Below, piece after piece: positions 25,514 to 35,734 of a stretch of DNA of 41,609 nt. The stretch spans positions 1 to 41,609 of the forward strand of contig JACQZT010000226.1 of NCBI GenBank assembly GCA_016213755.1, given 5' to 3'. Source of the stretch: Acidobacteriota bacterium (lineage in GTDB: Bacteria > Acidobacteriota > Terriglobia > Bryobacterales > Bryobacteraceae). The notes under the pieces were generated by a model, which saw nothing but the letters and a program-made list of their open reading frames with translations, had not been told where the DNA came from and did not search any database. A program made the translations under genes and the position numbers. The stretch's first letter is position 1, and the number at the start of each line of letters is the position of its first letter.

Positions 25514-26659
25514 TCATGTGCGCTTCGGAGTTGTGGTTTCGGATTCGGATTCGAGACGAATCCGAAATTGGGGATTGAGTAGCCCGTCACCGAATTGGGC
25601 GGTGGCGGGGAGGGAGAGGGTGGCGAAGTGGCCGCGTTCGTATTTGGCGAAGGCGGCGGCGGCAATCATGGCGGCGTTGTCGGTGGACAGGCCCGGGGTC
25701 GGGAAGAGCACCGGGAACGGGAGCCGCGCCGCCTGCGCCGCGCGGCGCAGGCCCTGGTTGGCCGCCACGCCCCCGGAAACGATCAGCGCGCAGGCACCGA
25801 TATCTTCCGCCGCCGGGCGCACCCGCCGCAACAGCTCCTGAATCACGGTGTATTGGAACGAAGCCAGCAGGTCGAGCGTGGCGCGGGGCGTCACCGCCAG
25901 CCACTCCTCGTCCGCCGGCCGCGGAGTGCGCTTCAGCAGCGCGCGCCGGGCCTCCAGTTCGGCGGCCAGGTCGCGCGCCTCGGTCCAGCGCAGGACGGCG
26001 GTCTTCAGCCCGCTGAAGCTGAAATCCAGCGCGTTGCCTTTCATCTTGGCCAGCGTGAAGCGCACCGCTCCGGGGTCGCCGTGCGGCGCCAGCCGGTCGA
26101 TCACCGGGCCGCCCGGGTAGCCGAACCCGAGGAGCTTGGCGACCTTGTCGAACGCCTCCCCGGCCGCGTCGTCGCGGGTCTTCCCCAGCAAGCGGTAGCG
26201 CCAGCCTTCGGCGATCTCGAACAGGTGCGTGTGCCCTCCGCTGACGACCAGAGCCAGCGCGGGCAGTTCCACCTCTCCCCCGCCCTGGCGCGTCTCCATC
26301 ACCACGGCGTGGATGTGGCCCTCGATGTGATTCACGCCGATGAGCGGCAGCCGGTGCGCCAGGCACAGGGACTTGGCGAAGGTCAGGCCCACCAGCAGCG
26401 AACCCACCAGCCCCGGTCCGCAAGTCACCGCCACGGCGCCCAGTTCCGGGTAGGCGCTCCCGGAGCGCTCCATCGCTTCGCGCACCACCGGCACGATGGC
26501 GCGCAGATGCTCGCGCGAGGCCAGCTCCGGCACCACGCCGCCGTACTTGCCGTGCGTGTCGAACTGCGACGCCACCACGGAGGCGAGCAGGCGGGTGGAA
26601 TCCTCCACCACCGCGGCCGCCGTTTCGTCGCACGAAGTTTCAATTCCGAGGATGCGCAA
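25514..26659 (-). CDS. tsaD: tRNA N6-adenosine threonylcarbamoyltransferase
   Basis: The product has 381 residues with a TTG start at 26659, chosen because the family begins [13 protein letters not shown] and this gene reads [13 protein letters not shown] from that codon. It transfers the threonylcarbamoyl group from TC-AMP to A37 of ANN-decoding tRNAs, in a complex with TsaB and TsaE (not in this window). Visible motifs are the metal ligands H111 and H115 in NHIEGH, the ATP-binding [48 protein letters not shown] and [10 protein letters not shown]. It is about 30-40 residues longer than usual, mostly through a charged C-terminal tail. The start is 24 bp from the divergent queA start. Confidence 0.96.
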   Translation of the reverse strand: MRILGIETSCDETAAAVVEDSTRLLASVVASQFDTHGKYGGVVPELASREHLRAIVPVVREAMERSGSAYPELGAVAVTCGPGLVGSLLVGLTFAKSLCLAHRLPLIGVNHIEGHIHAVVMETRQGGGEVELPALALVVSGGHTHLFEIAEGWRYRLLGKTRDDAAGEAFDKVAKLLGFGYPGGPVIDRLAPHGDPGAVRFTLAKMKGNALDFSFSGLKTAVLRWTEARDLAAELEARRALLKRTPRPADEEWLAVTPRATLDLLASFQYTVIQELLRRVRPAAEDIGACALIVSGGVAANQGLRRAAQAARLPFPVLFPTPGLSTDNAAMIAAAAFAKYERGHFATLSLPATAQFGDGLLNPQFRIRLESESETTTPKRT

Positions 26660-26683
26660 GTTGATAACCTGGATCTGTAGCCG

Positions 26684-27739
26684 ATGCTGGTCTCTGAATT
26701 CGATTATCCCCTGCCGGAGGACCGGATTGCCCAACGGCCGCTGGAAGACCGCGCCGGCTCGCGCATGCTGGTCCTGTACCGGGACGAGCGGCGCTGGGAG
26801 GATCGCTGGTTCCGCGAACTCCCCGCCTTCCTCCGGCCCGGCGACTGCCTGGCGCTGAATAACTCCCGGGTCTTTCCGGCGCGCCTGTTCGGCCATCGCG
26901 CGGGCGTCCGCTCGCTGCCCGTCGGCAAGAACAACCCCAAGCGCTGGCAACACCTGAGCGGGGAGGTGGAAGTCTTCCTGACCCGCCCGGTTTCCGGCGA
27001 CCGGCTGACCTGGGAAGCGCTGGTCCGTCCCGGGCGCAAAATGCGGATCGGCGAGCGAGTGCGCTTTTCCGGCGACGTTGAGGCCGAGATCCTCGCCCGC
27101 GGAGAATTCGGCGAACGCACTCTGCGTTTTCATCTTGCCGGAGACATCTACGAGCACCTGGAACGTCTGGGGCACGTGCCCCTGCCGCCCTATATTCACC
27201 GTGCCGACGAGGCGGCCGATCGCGAGCGCTACCAGACCGTTTTCGCGCGCCAGCGGGGTTCGGTGGCCGCGCCCACCGCCGGCCTGCACTTCACGCCCGA
27301 GATCCTGGACGCCTGCCGCGCCGCCGGCGCCGAAATCGCGCAACTGACGCTACACGTGGGGCTGGGGACGTTTCAGCCGGTGCATGCCGAAGTGGTCGAG
27401 CAGCACCGCCTGCACTCGGAATGGTACGAAATCGGCGAGGAGGCCGCCAGCCGCCTGCAAACGGCGCAGCGCGTCGTCGCCGTGGGCACCACCAGCGTGC
27501 GGACCCTGGAGAGCGCCGGGGCGCGGGCCGCCCGCGGCGAGACGAACCTGTTCATCTACCCCGGCTTCGAGTTTCGCACGGTGGGCGCGATGCTGACCAA
27601 CTTCCACCTGCCCAAGTCGAGCCTGCTGATGCTGGTGTGCGCTTTCGCCGGCCGGGAACTGACGCTGGGCGCCTACCGCCACGCGGTGGAAACCGGCTAC
27701 CGCTTTTTCTCCTATGGCGACTGCATGTTGATTCTATAA
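26684..27739 (+). CDS. queA: S-adenosylmethionine:tRNA ribosyltransferase-isomerase
   Basis: The product has 351 residues, the normal length. The enzyme moves the ribosyl part of S-adenosylmethionine onto preQ1 in tRNA to form epoxyqueuosine. Family motifs are clear: the N-terminus [71 protein letters not shown] and [16 protein letters not shown]. It is divergent from tsaD, so two tRNA-modification genes share a tiny intergenic region. The downstream secreted protein gene starts 14 bases after the stop and may be co-transcribed. Confidence 0.97.
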   Translation: MLVSEFDYPLPEDRIAQRPLEDRAGSRMLVLYRDERRWEDRWFRELPAFLRPGDCLALNNSRVFPARLFGHRAGVRSLPVGKNNPKRWQHLSGEVEVFLTRPVSGDRLTWEALVRPGRKMRIGERVRFSGDVEAEILARGEFGERTLRFHLAGDIYEHLERLGHVPLPPYIHRADEAADRERYQTVFARQRGSVAAPTAGLHFTPEILDACRAAGAEIAQLTLHVGLGTFQPVHAEVVEQHRLHSEWYEIGEEAASRLQTAQRVVAVGTTSVRTLESAGARAARGETNLFIYPGFEFRTVGAMLTNFHLPKSSLLMLVCAFAGRELTLGAYRHAVETGYRFFSYGDCMLIL

Positions 27740-27753
27740 CTTATGATGGAGTC

Positions 27754-28368
27754 ATGGACATCCTCCGCCGGCTGCTCCCGCTCGCACTCCTGGGGGCGTG
27801 CTGCGCCAGCGCGCAGGTGATCGAATTCGAGTCCGGCGGCCTGAAGTACCAGACCCTGACCCGGCGCGGCGTCACCGTCATGTACGCCCACCTGCCGGCG
27901 CGTGTGCGCCAGTGGGACATCCTGCAAGTGGCGGTTTCCAACGGCTCTCCGTCGGAATGGAACGTCCAGCCGGAGAGCATTGAGTTTCACCGCAAGAGCG
28001 GCGAGGTGCTGCGCGCCGATTCGGCCAACTTCGTTGTCAAGTCGCTGATGGAACACGCCGGGCGCAACGACGTCGTCCGCATGGTGACGGCGTACGAAAT
28101 GGGGCTCTACGGCATGCAGCGCTTCCGCTCCACCAACGGCTACGAGCAGCGCCGGCAGTCGGCGCTGGCGGAGGTTTCCTCGGCGCGAGTGAAGGCCGCC
28201 GCGGCGGCTTCGGCCATCGCCTTCGTGCAGACCAAACTGAAGCCGGGAGAATCCACCGACGGCGCGGTCTTCTTCCCCACCGCGGGCCGCCCGCTGGGCG
28301 CCGGACGCCTGATTATGCGAGCGGCGGGTGAAGTGTTCGAGTTCGACGCCGAGCCCGCCGCTCCGTGA
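27754..28368 (+). CDS. Small secreted protein of unknown function
   Basis: The product has 204 residues from the ATG at 27754. The N-terminus MDILRRLLPLALLGACCASAQ is a signal peptide. Cleavage could be after ASA by signal peptidase I, or before C16 (LGAC resembles a lipobox), which would make it a lipoprotein. The mature part is mostly beta in character at first (VSNGSPSEWNVQPESIEFH suggests an immunoglobulin-like fold) and has an alanine-rich helix near residues 145-170, ending in a PGESTDGAVFFP stretch typical of extracytoplasmic beta domains. I do not recognise the family. It lies downstream of queA and is convergent with the receptor at 28378, 9 bases away. Confidence 0.8.
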   Translation: MDILRRLLPLALLGACCASAQVIEFESGGLKYQTLTRRGVTVMYAHLPARVRQWDILQVAVSNGSPSEWNVQPESIEFHRKSGEVLRADSANFVVKSLMEHAGRNDVVRMVTAYEMGLYGMQRFRSTNGYEQRRQSALAEVSSARVKAAAAASAIAFVQTKLKPGESTDGAVFFPTAGRPLGAGRLIMRAAGEVFEFDAEPAAP

Positions 28369-28377
28369 TAGCGCGGG

Positions 28378-31300
28378 TCAGAAACTGACGCGCATCCCGA
28401 TTTGTATGTTGCGCGGGAAGTTCAACTGCTGCACCGGCAGGATGCCAAACTGGGCGTCCGAGGGATTGCCGGCCGGCGGGTCGCCGCGCAGCGGCGTGTT
28501 GGTGAAGTTGAACGCCTCCCCGCGCAGTTCCAGCTTCCAGCGCTCGTTCAGGTCGAACTTTTTGGCCACCGACAGGTCGCTTTGCCAAGCCGTGTGGCCG
28601 CGCAACTGGTGGAAGCGCGGCATGAGCTGCGTCTGCTCGAAGGGCTGGTTTTGCGTAAAGCATTCCCGGCGCCGGTCGAACCACTGGGTCTCGCTGCGCT
28701 CCACCTGCCGCGGATCGCCGCACAGGTACTTCCAGCCGGTCCAGGCGCCCAGCGGCACGCCGGACAGGTAACTGAGCGTCCAGTTGACGTTCCAGCCGCC
28801 CAGCAGCGCTTCGGGCGCCTTGCCCATGCCGTTCAGGTGGGCGCGGCCTTTGCCCAGGGGCACGTCCCAGATGCCGACATATTGGAAGTTGTGGCTTCGG
28901 TCCGCGCCGGTGACGACGCTGTCGGCCCAGTCTTTGAACCACTCGAAGTTATACTCCTGGCGGGCCACGTTCTCCATCTGCTTGGACCAGGTGTAGGCGA
29001 GCATCCAGGTGAGCGCGCCGCCCTTGGAGCGCTGGCCGAGCATGCGTTTCTCGAAGCGCGTTTGCAGGCCGTTGTAGTGCACGCTGCCCCACGGGTTGAT
29101 GGCGCTTTGGACGCTGTTGAATTGCGGGATGCGCCGCAACAGCTCGCGCCGCTGCACCGTCGGGCTGGCCCCCAGCGACACGTTGAGCGGCAGAATCCCG
29201 TACCACGGATTGGTCACCGCGGCCTGGTAGAACGAGGGGTTGCGGTAGGCCGCCTCGTAGTCCGCCTGGTTCATCTCGGAGAGCTGGATGGTGCGGGTTT
29301 CCTTCTTCGTGAGCGAGCCGACGTAGGAAACCTCGAGCACCATGTTCCAGGGCAGCTCGCGTTCCAGCGTGTAGGACCACTGGAAGGTGCGCGGAATGGG
29401 GCGGTTGCGCGCGTCGAAGGAGACGCCGGTACCCACGTTGGTGTTGATGCCCAGGCGGTTGCCGTTGGGCACGATCAGCCCGTCCGGCCAGGGGTTCTCC
29501 AGCGAGTAGTTGCCGGTGAGGGGCCGCGGCGTCCGGTCGCCGTCGTTGGAGCGGATGTAGGGTGTCTGGATGCTGAAGCCGGTAGTCTGCGAGTTTTGGG
29601 TAGCCGTGCGGTGGTAGATGCCGAACCCGCCGCGCATCACCGTCTTGGGCAGGAACTGGTAAGCGACGCCGAAACGCGGCTGGAGGTTGGTCCAGTCCGT
29701 GTCGTACACGTTGCGGGGCACACCCCCCACTCCGGCGAACTGCAACCCGCCCTTGATCACGCTGGGCGCCTTGGGAAAGTTGGGGTCCGCGGCGGCCAGT
29801 TTCTGCCAGACCGGCAGCACCTTGCCGGTCAAGTCCTGATTGACGGCATCGAAGTTAAAACCGGCCACCAGGCGGTTGTGCGACTCGACCAGTCCCGCCT
29901 GCCAGTCGTAACGCAGGCCCACGTTGAGGGTCAGCTTGCTGGATACCTTCCAGTCGTCCTGGAAGTAAAAGCCCCAGTAAGGCTCGCGGCGCAGGAAGCT
30001 GTCGTTGAAGTCGACGTAGCCGCTGTTCATGTCGCCGAGCAGCAGGTCCGCCACCGATGCGCCGTCCAGCACGCCAGCCAGGCGCCGGCCCTGGTGCTGC
30101 CGGCTCCAGACCGTGTCGAAATTGAACAGGCCGGAGCTGCGGCCGCCCTGCTTGTTGTGGCGGATGAGCTTGGCGTACTCGGCGCCGTATTTCACCGAGT
30201 GCCGGCCGCGCGTCTCGGCCGCGTAAAGCTGCGAGTTGAGCTGCTGGCGCGAGCTTTGGTTGAGGTACTGGTTGCCGAAGATCTCGTTGTAGCCGGAGAC
30301 CTGCACGCGCGGGGCGCGCCTGTTCGGGTAGGTCGGCACCAGCGGAATGTTCTTGATGCCGAGCTTGTCGTAGGTGAATTCGCCGCCGCTGGAATCGTCC
30401 GGGAAGTTTTCCACAAAGCGGTCGTAGCTGGCCTGCCAGTGCACGATGCGCGTCGGCGATTGCAGCCAGTCGTAGGCGAATTTCCAAACCTGGTCGCGGC
30501 GCACCGTGCCGGTCATGTTGCCGTTCTGCGCCGGCGGATCGAAGCCGTTCGAGTTGCGGAACTCCGAGCCGTCCTGCCAGGTGTAGCTCGTGTTGAAGCG
30601 GTGCTTGTCGTTGATGACGTGGTCCCACTTGACGATGTGCTGCTCGTAGCGGTACTTGCCCAGATTGTCGCCGCGCACGAAGTTCTGCGAAAGCGACTGC
30701 GGCTGGTAGTTCGGCGCCGGGTAGTACTTCAGAATGTTCTGCCCCACCGCGCTCTGTCTGCTGGCCGGAATCATGTTTCCCGGGAAGGGATCGCGGATGT
30801 ACACGCCGCCGCTGGTGCAATTGGTCCCCGGCAGGGTGCAAGAGCGGGAGGTTATCGGATCGAAGACCTTGATGGTGCTGGTCTGGCCCTGGGGGATGAA
30901 TTTCGAGAAGTCGCCGGCGCGAATCTCCATTGGCGGCACGGAGGTGACGCTGGGGAACGGAGTGCGCTCGCGCCAAACCTCGAGGGCGTACATGAAGAAG
31001 TCCTTGTCCTGGCGGATGGGGCCGCCGATCTGCCCGCCGAACTGGTGCTGGTTGCGGAAGCCGCGCTTCTGCGCCGAAGCGTTGTTCTGTCTGGCGTTGG
31101 CGTCCAGGATACGGTTGCGCCAGAAGTCGAAGAAGGAGCCGTGAAACTCATTGGTGCCGGACTTGAGCGTCGTGCTCACCGTCCCGCCGCCCGTGCGCGC
31201 GTACTGCGCGTCGTAGGTATTCACCATAACCTTGAATTCCTGGATGGCTTCCACGTTCGGCGCCACGTTGAAGGTGCCGTTGGTCGAGATCGGCGCGCCA

Positions 31301-31902
31301 TCCAGCAGGAACTGGTTCGAGCCGTTGCGCCCGCCGTTGATGGTGAAGCTGCCGTTCACGTCCCAGGCGCGCGTGCCCGAGAAGCCGGAGCTGCCGAACT
31401 GCCGCTGGTCGAAGGTGACGCCCGGAGAGAAGCGCATCAGCATGTAGCTTTGCCGTCCGTTGAGCGGCAACTCCTGCACCTTGATCGGATCGAACACCGC
31501 GCCTCGCGACGCCGTGGCGGTCTGCACCAGTTCCTGCTCGCCGACCACGGTCACCTCCTGCGTTACCTGTCCGACCTCGAGAACCACATTCAGGTTCAGC
31601 TTCTCGGCCACCTGCAAGACGATGCCCGTGCGGCGCATGGTCTGGAATCCGGCGGCGGTCACCGTGACCGTGTACATGCCCGGCTCCAGGCCGGGAATGG
31701 TGTAGATTCCCTGTTCGTTGGTTACGGTTTCGTTGCTGATATTCGTGTCCTGTTTGGTCGCCTTGACCGCAACCCTGGGAACGGCCGCGCGCGATGCGTC
31801 GGACACTTGTCCAAGGATGGTGGCGCGATACTCCTGCGCCGTGGCGAGGCTGGAAGCGAAAACAGCCGCGGAAACGAGCACAAACACACTCTTCCCGAAC
31901 AT
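28378..31902 (-). CDS. Oar-like TonB-dependent receptor (paralogue A)
   Basis: The product has 1174 residues from the ATG at 31902, with an AAAGGGG ribosome binding site. The signal peptide is residues 1-23 (SSLATAQ), followed by a CarboxypepD_reg domain (TILGQVSDASRAAVPRVAV). A plug region has PLNGRQSYMLMRFSPGVTF, LDGAPISTNGTF and GGGTVSTTLKSGTNEFHG. A long barrel ends LNFPRNIQIGMRVSF. The first 350 residues match the next receptor upstream segment by segment (GFSGTR, WDVN, NVEAxQEFKVM, WRNRIxDAN, NQHQFGG), so the two are probably an old tandem duplication. The substrate is unknown. It is separated from its neighbour by 143 bp and may have its own promoter there. Confidence 0.93.
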   Translation of the reverse strand: MFGKSVFVLVSAAVFASSLATAQEYRATILGQVSDASRAAVPRVAVKATKQDTNISNETVTNEQGIYTIPGLEPGMYTVTVTAAGFQTMRRTGIVLQVAEKLNLNVVLEVGQVTQEVTVVGEQELVQTATASRGAVFDPIKVQELPLNGRQSYMLMRFSPGVTFDQRQFGSSGFSGTRAWDVNGSFTINGGRNGSNQFLLDGAPISTNGTFNVAPNVEAIQEFKVMVNTYDAQYARTGGGTVSTTLKSGTNEFHGSFFDFWRNRILDANARQNNASAQKRGFRNQHQFGGQIGGPIRQDKDFFMYALEVWRERTPFPSVTSVPPMEIRAGDFSKFIPQGQTSTIKVFDPITSRSCTLPGTNCTSGGVYIRDPFPGNMIPASRQSAVGQNILKYYPAPNYQPQSLSQNFVRGDNLGKYRYEQHIVKWDHVINDKHRFNTSYTWQDGSEFRNSNGFDPPAQNGNMTGTVRRDQVWKFAYDWLQSPTRIVHWQASYDRFVENFPDDSSGGEFTYDKLGIKNIPLVPTYPNRRAPRVQVSGYNEIFGNQYLNQSSRQQLNSQLYAAETRGRHSVKYGAEYAKLIRHNKQGGRSSGLFNFDTVWSRQHQGRRLAGVLDGASVADLLLGDMNSGYVDFNDSFLRREPYWGFYFQDDWKVSSKLTLNVGLRYDWQAGLVESHNRLVAGFNFDAVNQDLTGKVLPVWQKLAAADPNFPKAPSVIKGGLQFAGVGGVPRNVYDTDWTNLQPRFGVAYQFLPKTVMRGGFGIYHRTATQNSQTTGFSIQTPYIRSNDGDRTPRPLTGNYSLENPWPDGLIVPNGNRLGINTNVGTGVSFDARNRPIPRTFQWSYTLERELPWNMVLEVSYVGSLTKKETRTIQLSEMNQADYEAAYRNPSFYQAAVTNPWYGILPLNVSLGASPTVQRRELLRRIPQFNSVQSAINPWGSVHYNGLQTRFEKRMLGQRSKGGALTWMLAYTWSKQMENVARQEYNFEWFKDWADSVVTGADRSHNFQYVGIWDVPLGKGRAHLNGMGKAPEALLGGWNVNWTLSYLSGVPLGAWTGWKYLCGDPRQVERSETQWFDRRRECFTQNQPFEQTQLMPRFHQLRGHTAWQSDLSVAKKFDLNERWKLELRGEAFNFTNTPLRGDPPAGNPSDAQFGILPVQQLNFPRNIQIGMRVSF

Positions 31903-32045
31903 GAGATATTGATACCCCTTTCCCTTAGTTCACCCGTTAAGACTCAGGCGCCGCGGCCACCCATTCCCGGGCAACCGCGGCTGCGGATAATAGATATCAC
32001 ATTTCGCGGCCGAAATCAGCCCCCCGTTGCGGTTGACACTCGCTG

Positions 32046-35000
32046 TCAGAAGAAGAACTTCGCCGCCAGTTGAGCAAAGCGGGGAAAGTTGAGCTGGCTC
32101 TTGGGCAGAATGCCGAAGTCCTGGCTGGTGAAACTGGTGCTGGGCCCGGGACGGATGACCGTGTTGGTCACGTTGAACATCTCGGCGCGGAACTGCACCC
32201 GGTAGCGTTCGCGAATGGTCACCATCTTTTCGACGGCGGCGTTCAGCAGCGGTTTCTGCGGGTTGCGGATGTTGCCCGGGAAGCGGTCCGGCAAGGTGCG
32301 CTGGGTGTTGGACGGCCGCTGCACATAGCAGGATTTGTCGTTGTTGAACCAGTGGTTCTCATCCTGCTTGTCCGCCGCCCATTTTCCGCAGTAGTTGATC
32401 AGGTCCGGCCAGCCGGTGGGGTATCCGGAAACATACTGGAGAATGCCGGTGATCCGCCAATCGCTGGCAATTCGGGACGCCACGGGACCGCTGACGTTGA
32501 GCCACCGCCCGCCCTTGCCGATCGGAAGATCCCAGACTCCGCTGAAACTGATGTTGTGGGTCTTGTCCGTATTACTCAGTTGCTTGATCAGCGGCTGGGT
32601 GGTGTCCCAACTGGCGCCAATGCGGTGGTTCTCTTCGAATTCCTTGCCGAAGGTCCAGGAGAACACCCAGGTCATCAACCCGGCGCCGCTGCGCGAGTTG
32701 CCGAAGGCCCTGCGCTCGACTTTGGTCTGGAGCGCGTCGGAACGGTAGCGGGAACCCTGGACGCTGTTGTTGGTCATGCCGCCCCACAGCGGATACAACT
32801 GCATGAGGCTGGAGCGGGAAATCGAGGGACTGGCGCCGCGGCTGGAGGTTTGCGGCAGGATGCCGTAAAACGGATTGCCGACCTGCGTGCTGTAGAACGT
32901 CGGATCGGCGATGGCCTGGTTCAGAAGCGCCAGGCCGGCTTCCCCCGAGGGCCAGTTCAAATCGAAGCTGTGGGTTTCGTAGATCTGCAAATTGCCGGAG
33001 TAGGAGATTTCGGCCACCATGCCTTTGGGCAGTTCCCGCTGGAAACCGAACGAATACTGATACGTGCGCGGAATCTTGTAGCGCGAAGGCTCGAAGCCCA
33101 CGCCGTTTCCGACCGCGGTCATGGCGCCGCCGGCGGACTTGAGGGGCGCGGCCAGTCCTTGCGGAAACGGATTCACGAGGGAATAGGGGCCGATCGGCGC
33201 TCCGCTCGCGCAACCGCCGCTGGCGCAGGCCGAGGGAGTCTTCCCGCCGTCCAGCGAAGCGGTATAGCTCGTCGACTGGCTGAATCCATTGGCGCTCTGG
33301 GTCCCGGTGGGGGATTTGTAGAACACGCCGGCGCCGGTGCGCAGGACGGTCTTGCCCGTGATGCGATAGGCCAGGCCAACACGCGGCGCAAGGTTGGTCC
33401 AGTCGGTGTCGTAGAACCGCCGGGACTGGCCGCCTTCGCCCAGGAACAGCCACTGGCCGGCCAGTGCGGCGGGCGGGTCCGGATACCGATACCTGGGATT
33501 GGTGGCATCGTAGGCCGTCTTGCTCGCTTTCCACTGGGCCAGGATCTGGTCGCTGAGAGGGTGCTTGGTGTTGAGATCGAAACCGCGGTTGCGGCGATTG
33601 TAGCGCTCCAGGAACGGCACCTGCACGTCGTAGCGCAGACCCAGGTTCAAAGTCAGCTTCGAGTTGACTCTCCAGTCGTCGCCCACGTGGAATCCGTAGT
33701 AGGGTCGGGTCCAATAGTAGGTGTCGTTGTAATCGATGCTGGCCGCGGTGGGAATACCCAGCAGGATGGTCGCGATGCTGTTGAATTGGTCGGTCGAGTT
33801 CAGCGACCGGCCCGACGCCTGGCGCGTGGGGCCGGAATCGAAGGTGAAGGTGCCGTTGGAATTCCCGATGCCGCCGTTGCCCACGGCGTAGTACATGAAC
33901 TCGAAGCCCGCTTTGAGGGTGTGCCGCCCTCGCGTCATGGTGAGGCTGGGGTTGAAGTCCCAGGTGCTGCGGGGCGACCAGGTCTGGATCGGACCGCCGC
34001 CGCCGAACAGAGTCTGGTAGCCGCCCACGGTAAACCTTGGCACCAGGTCCCGGGAGTAGGTTGGCGCATGAATCATCTGCGTCATGCCGAAGTCCTTGGT
34101 GGTCAGTTTCAGCGCTTGGTCGTTGTAGCCCGGAGTCAACTGCGTGAAGCGGCCCCACGAGGCGCGGATATCCAGCACCGTGCCGGCTCCGATGATCTTG
34201 GTGTAATCGAGGACCAGGTTGTTGTTGGTGCGCTCGTTGTCCGTGTTCCCCTGCGCCGCCGGCTTGGGGTAGCCGCTCGAGGAACGGAATTCGTAGCCGT
34301 GCTGGAAGGTGTACAAGGCGTAGAACTTGTCGTTGACGCCGAACACATGATCCCAGCGAAACATGGGCTGGTTGTAGTAGTAGCGGCCCAGGTTGCCGCT
34401 GGCGACGAAGTTGTTGGTGAGCGAACCCATCACGTTCTCCGCCGGGTAGTAGGACAGGATCTTTTGCCCGATGGGGCTGATGCGATTCTGCGGGATTAAG
34501 TTGCCCGGAAACGGATTGCGCCAGTAAGTCGAACCGGTCGATCCGCCGCAGGGTTCGAAGGAGCCGGAGGTCTGGCAGTTGTGTGTCGTGAGGGGATCGT
34601 AGATGGTCATCCCGAACCGCGAGAAACTCTGCCCGTCCCGCAAGGCCAGGTTGGGCGTATTCGTGTTGGCGGGAAAGGGAACCACTTCCTGCCAGCCTTC
34701 GAAGCTGCCGAACACGAAATCCTTGTCCTTGCGGATGGGACCGCCCGCCACACCGCCGAACTGATGCTGGTTGTGAAAGCCGCGGGGAGCGTTCACGAAG
34801 TTGTTCTGAAAGCTGTTGGCGTCCATGATGCGGTTGCGCCAGTACTCGAACACGTTGCCCTGCCAGCGGTTGGTGCCGGACTTCAGGGTCGTGTTTACAA
34901 CTCCGCCCTGAAAGCGTCCGTAGGCGGCGTCGTAGGTATTGGTCATGACCTTAAACTCCTGCACCGCCTCGACGTTGGGAGCCAGTTGCCAACTGCCGCT

Positions 35001-35609
35001 GTTGTCGCTGATGGGAGCGCCGTTGAGCAGGAACAGGTTGCCGCCCGGGCGCGCGCCGTTGATCTTGTAACTGCTGTTGACGTCCCATCCGCGGGTGCCC
35101 GAAAAGCCGCTGGCGCCGAACTGCTCCTGGGTGAAGATCACGCCCGGCGTGAGCGACATGAGCATGTAGGTTTGGCGTCCGTTCAGCGGGTAGGACTGGG
35201 TTTTGACCGAATCGAACACCAGTCCGCGGCTGGCGTCCGCCGTGTCAATCAACTCCTGCTGGCCGACCACGGTCACTTCCTGGGTCATCTGGCCCACCGT
35301 CATCTGAAAGGCCAGGTTCATCTTCTGAGCCACCTGAAGGGTGATGGACTCGCGCTTCATGGACTGGAAGCCGCTCGCCGTCGCCTCGACGCTGTAAGTG
35401 CCGGGATCCAGGTAGGGGATCGTATAGACCCCGTCCGTGGTGGTTTTCACCTCTTTAGCCGCATTGGTCGCGGTGTTGGTGGCGCGCACCGTCGCGCCCG
35501 GAATGGCGGCGCCGCTGGGGTCCGTCACCGACCCGGTCAGGGTCGCGCGGAAGTCCTGGCTCCAGGCCAGGAACGAGAAAGACAGGAAAAGGATAAGGAT
35601 GTTTTTCAT
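32046..35609 (-). CDS. Oar-like TonB-dependent receptor (paralogue B)
   Basis: The product has 1187 residues from the ATG at 35609, with a strong GGGAGGTG ribosome binding site. The signal peptide MKNILILFLSFSFLAWSQ is followed by a CarboxypepD_reg domain (TLTGSVTDPSGAAIPGATV), a plug (PLNGRQTYMLMSLTPGVIF, FQGGVVNTTLKSGTNRWQG) and a barrel ending LNFPRFAQLAAKFFF. It shares block-wise similarity with the receptor at 28378. Upstream, the 125-bp region shared with the divergent gcv operon contains a 10-bp palindrome AACAATTGTT (35630-35639), 20 bases before this start, that could be an operator. The ligand is unknown. Confidence 0.93.
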   Translation of the reverse strand: MKNILILFLSFSFLAWSQDFRATLTGSVTDPSGAAIPGATVRATNTATNAAKEVKTTTDGVYTIPYLDPGTYSVEATASGFQSMKRESITLQVAQKMNLAFQMTVGQMTQEVTVVGQQELIDTADASRGLVFDSVKTQSYPLNGRQTYMLMSLTPGVIFTQEQFGASGFSGTRGWDVNSSYKINGARPGGNLFLLNGAPISDNSGSWQLAPNVEAVQEFKVMTNTYDAAYGRFQGGVVNTTLKSGTNRWQGNVFEYWRNRIMDANSFQNNFVNAPRGFHNQHQFGGVAGGPIRKDKDFVFGSFEGWQEVVPFPANTNTPNLALRDGQSFSRFGMTIYDPLTTHNCQTSGSFEPCGGSTGSTYWRNPFPGNLIPQNRISPIGQKILSYYPAENVMGSLTNNFVASGNLGRYYYNQPMFRWDHVFGVNDKFYALYTFQHGYEFRSSSGYPKPAAQGNTDNERTNNNLVLDYTKIIGAGTVLDIRASWGRFTQLTPGYNDQALKLTTKDFGMTQMIHAPTYSRDLVPRFTVGGYQTLFGGGGPIQTWSPRSTWDFNPSLTMTRGRHTLKAGFEFMYYAVGNGGIGNSNGTFTFDSGPTRQASGRSLNSTDQFNSIATILLGIPTAASIDYNDTYYWTRPYYGFHVGDDWRVNSKLTLNLGLRYDVQVPFLERYNRRNRGFDLNTKHPLSDQILAQWKASKTAYDATNPRYRYPDPPAALAGQWLFLGEGGQSRRFYDTDWTNLAPRVGLAYRITGKTVLRTGAGVFYKSPTGTQSANGFSQSTSYTASLDGGKTPSACASGGCASGAPIGPYSLVNPFPQGLAAPLKSAGGAMTAVGNGVGFEPSRYKIPRTYQYSFGFQRELPKGMVAEISYSGNLQIYETHSFDLNWPSGEAGLALLNQAIADPTFYSTQVGNPFYGILPQTSSRGASPSISRSSLMQLYPLWGGMTNNSVQGSRYRSDALQTKVERRAFGNSRSGAGLMTWVFSWTFGKEFEENHRIGASWDTTQPLIKQLSNTDKTHNISFSGVWDLPIGKGGRWLNVSGPVASRIASDWRITGILQYVSGYPTGWPDLINYCGKWAADKQDENHWFNNDKSCYVQRPSNTQRTLPDRFPGNIRNPQKPLLNAAVEKMVTIRERYRVQFRAEMFNVTNTVIRPGPSTSFTSQDFGILPKSQLNFPRFAQLAAKFFF

Positions 35610-35695
35610 TTCCGCACCTCCCGAGAGTTAACAATTGTTGCCGAAGGTTCAGGATACCTTCTCCGCGCAGCGCAAAACAAGCGCCCGGCCGCGGT

Positions 35696-35724
35696 TTGAC
35701 AGCCTCGCGAAACGCCTGTTAGAG
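35696..35724 (+). promoter_or_regulatory. Sigma70-type promoter of the glycine cleavage operon
   Basis: A perfect -35 box TTGACA (35696-35701) is followed after 17 bases by TTAGAG (35719-35724), a fair -10. The expected transcription start near 35731 lies only about 4 bases before the gcvT ATG, which predicts an almost leaderless mRNA. The upstream GTG at 35726 would fall within the promoter, supporting the ATG at 35735 as start. No glycine riboswitch would fit in such a leader. Confidence 0.6.
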
Positions 35725-35734
35725 TGTGGTTTCC

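Noticed and set aside
32034-32048. Short inverted repeat TGACA-CTCGC-TGTCA at the end of the receptor gene as a terminator
   Set aside because: The stem is only five base pairs, overlaps the stop codon and has no T-run, so it is likely chance.
28402-32073. A 1223-codon open frame on the plus strand opposite the receptor gene, and similar long antisense frames at 321-1673, 21259-23718 and 32070-34499
   Set aside because: These are shadows produced by GC-rich codon use opposite real receptor genes. They have no signal peptide, no family motif and a biased composition, while the minus-strand frames carry clear receptor domains.
35610-35734. Glycine riboswitch before gcvT
   Set aside because: The 125-bp gap holds a sigma70 promoter whose start lies at the gene, leaving no leader for tandem aptamers, and no aptamer core was recognised.
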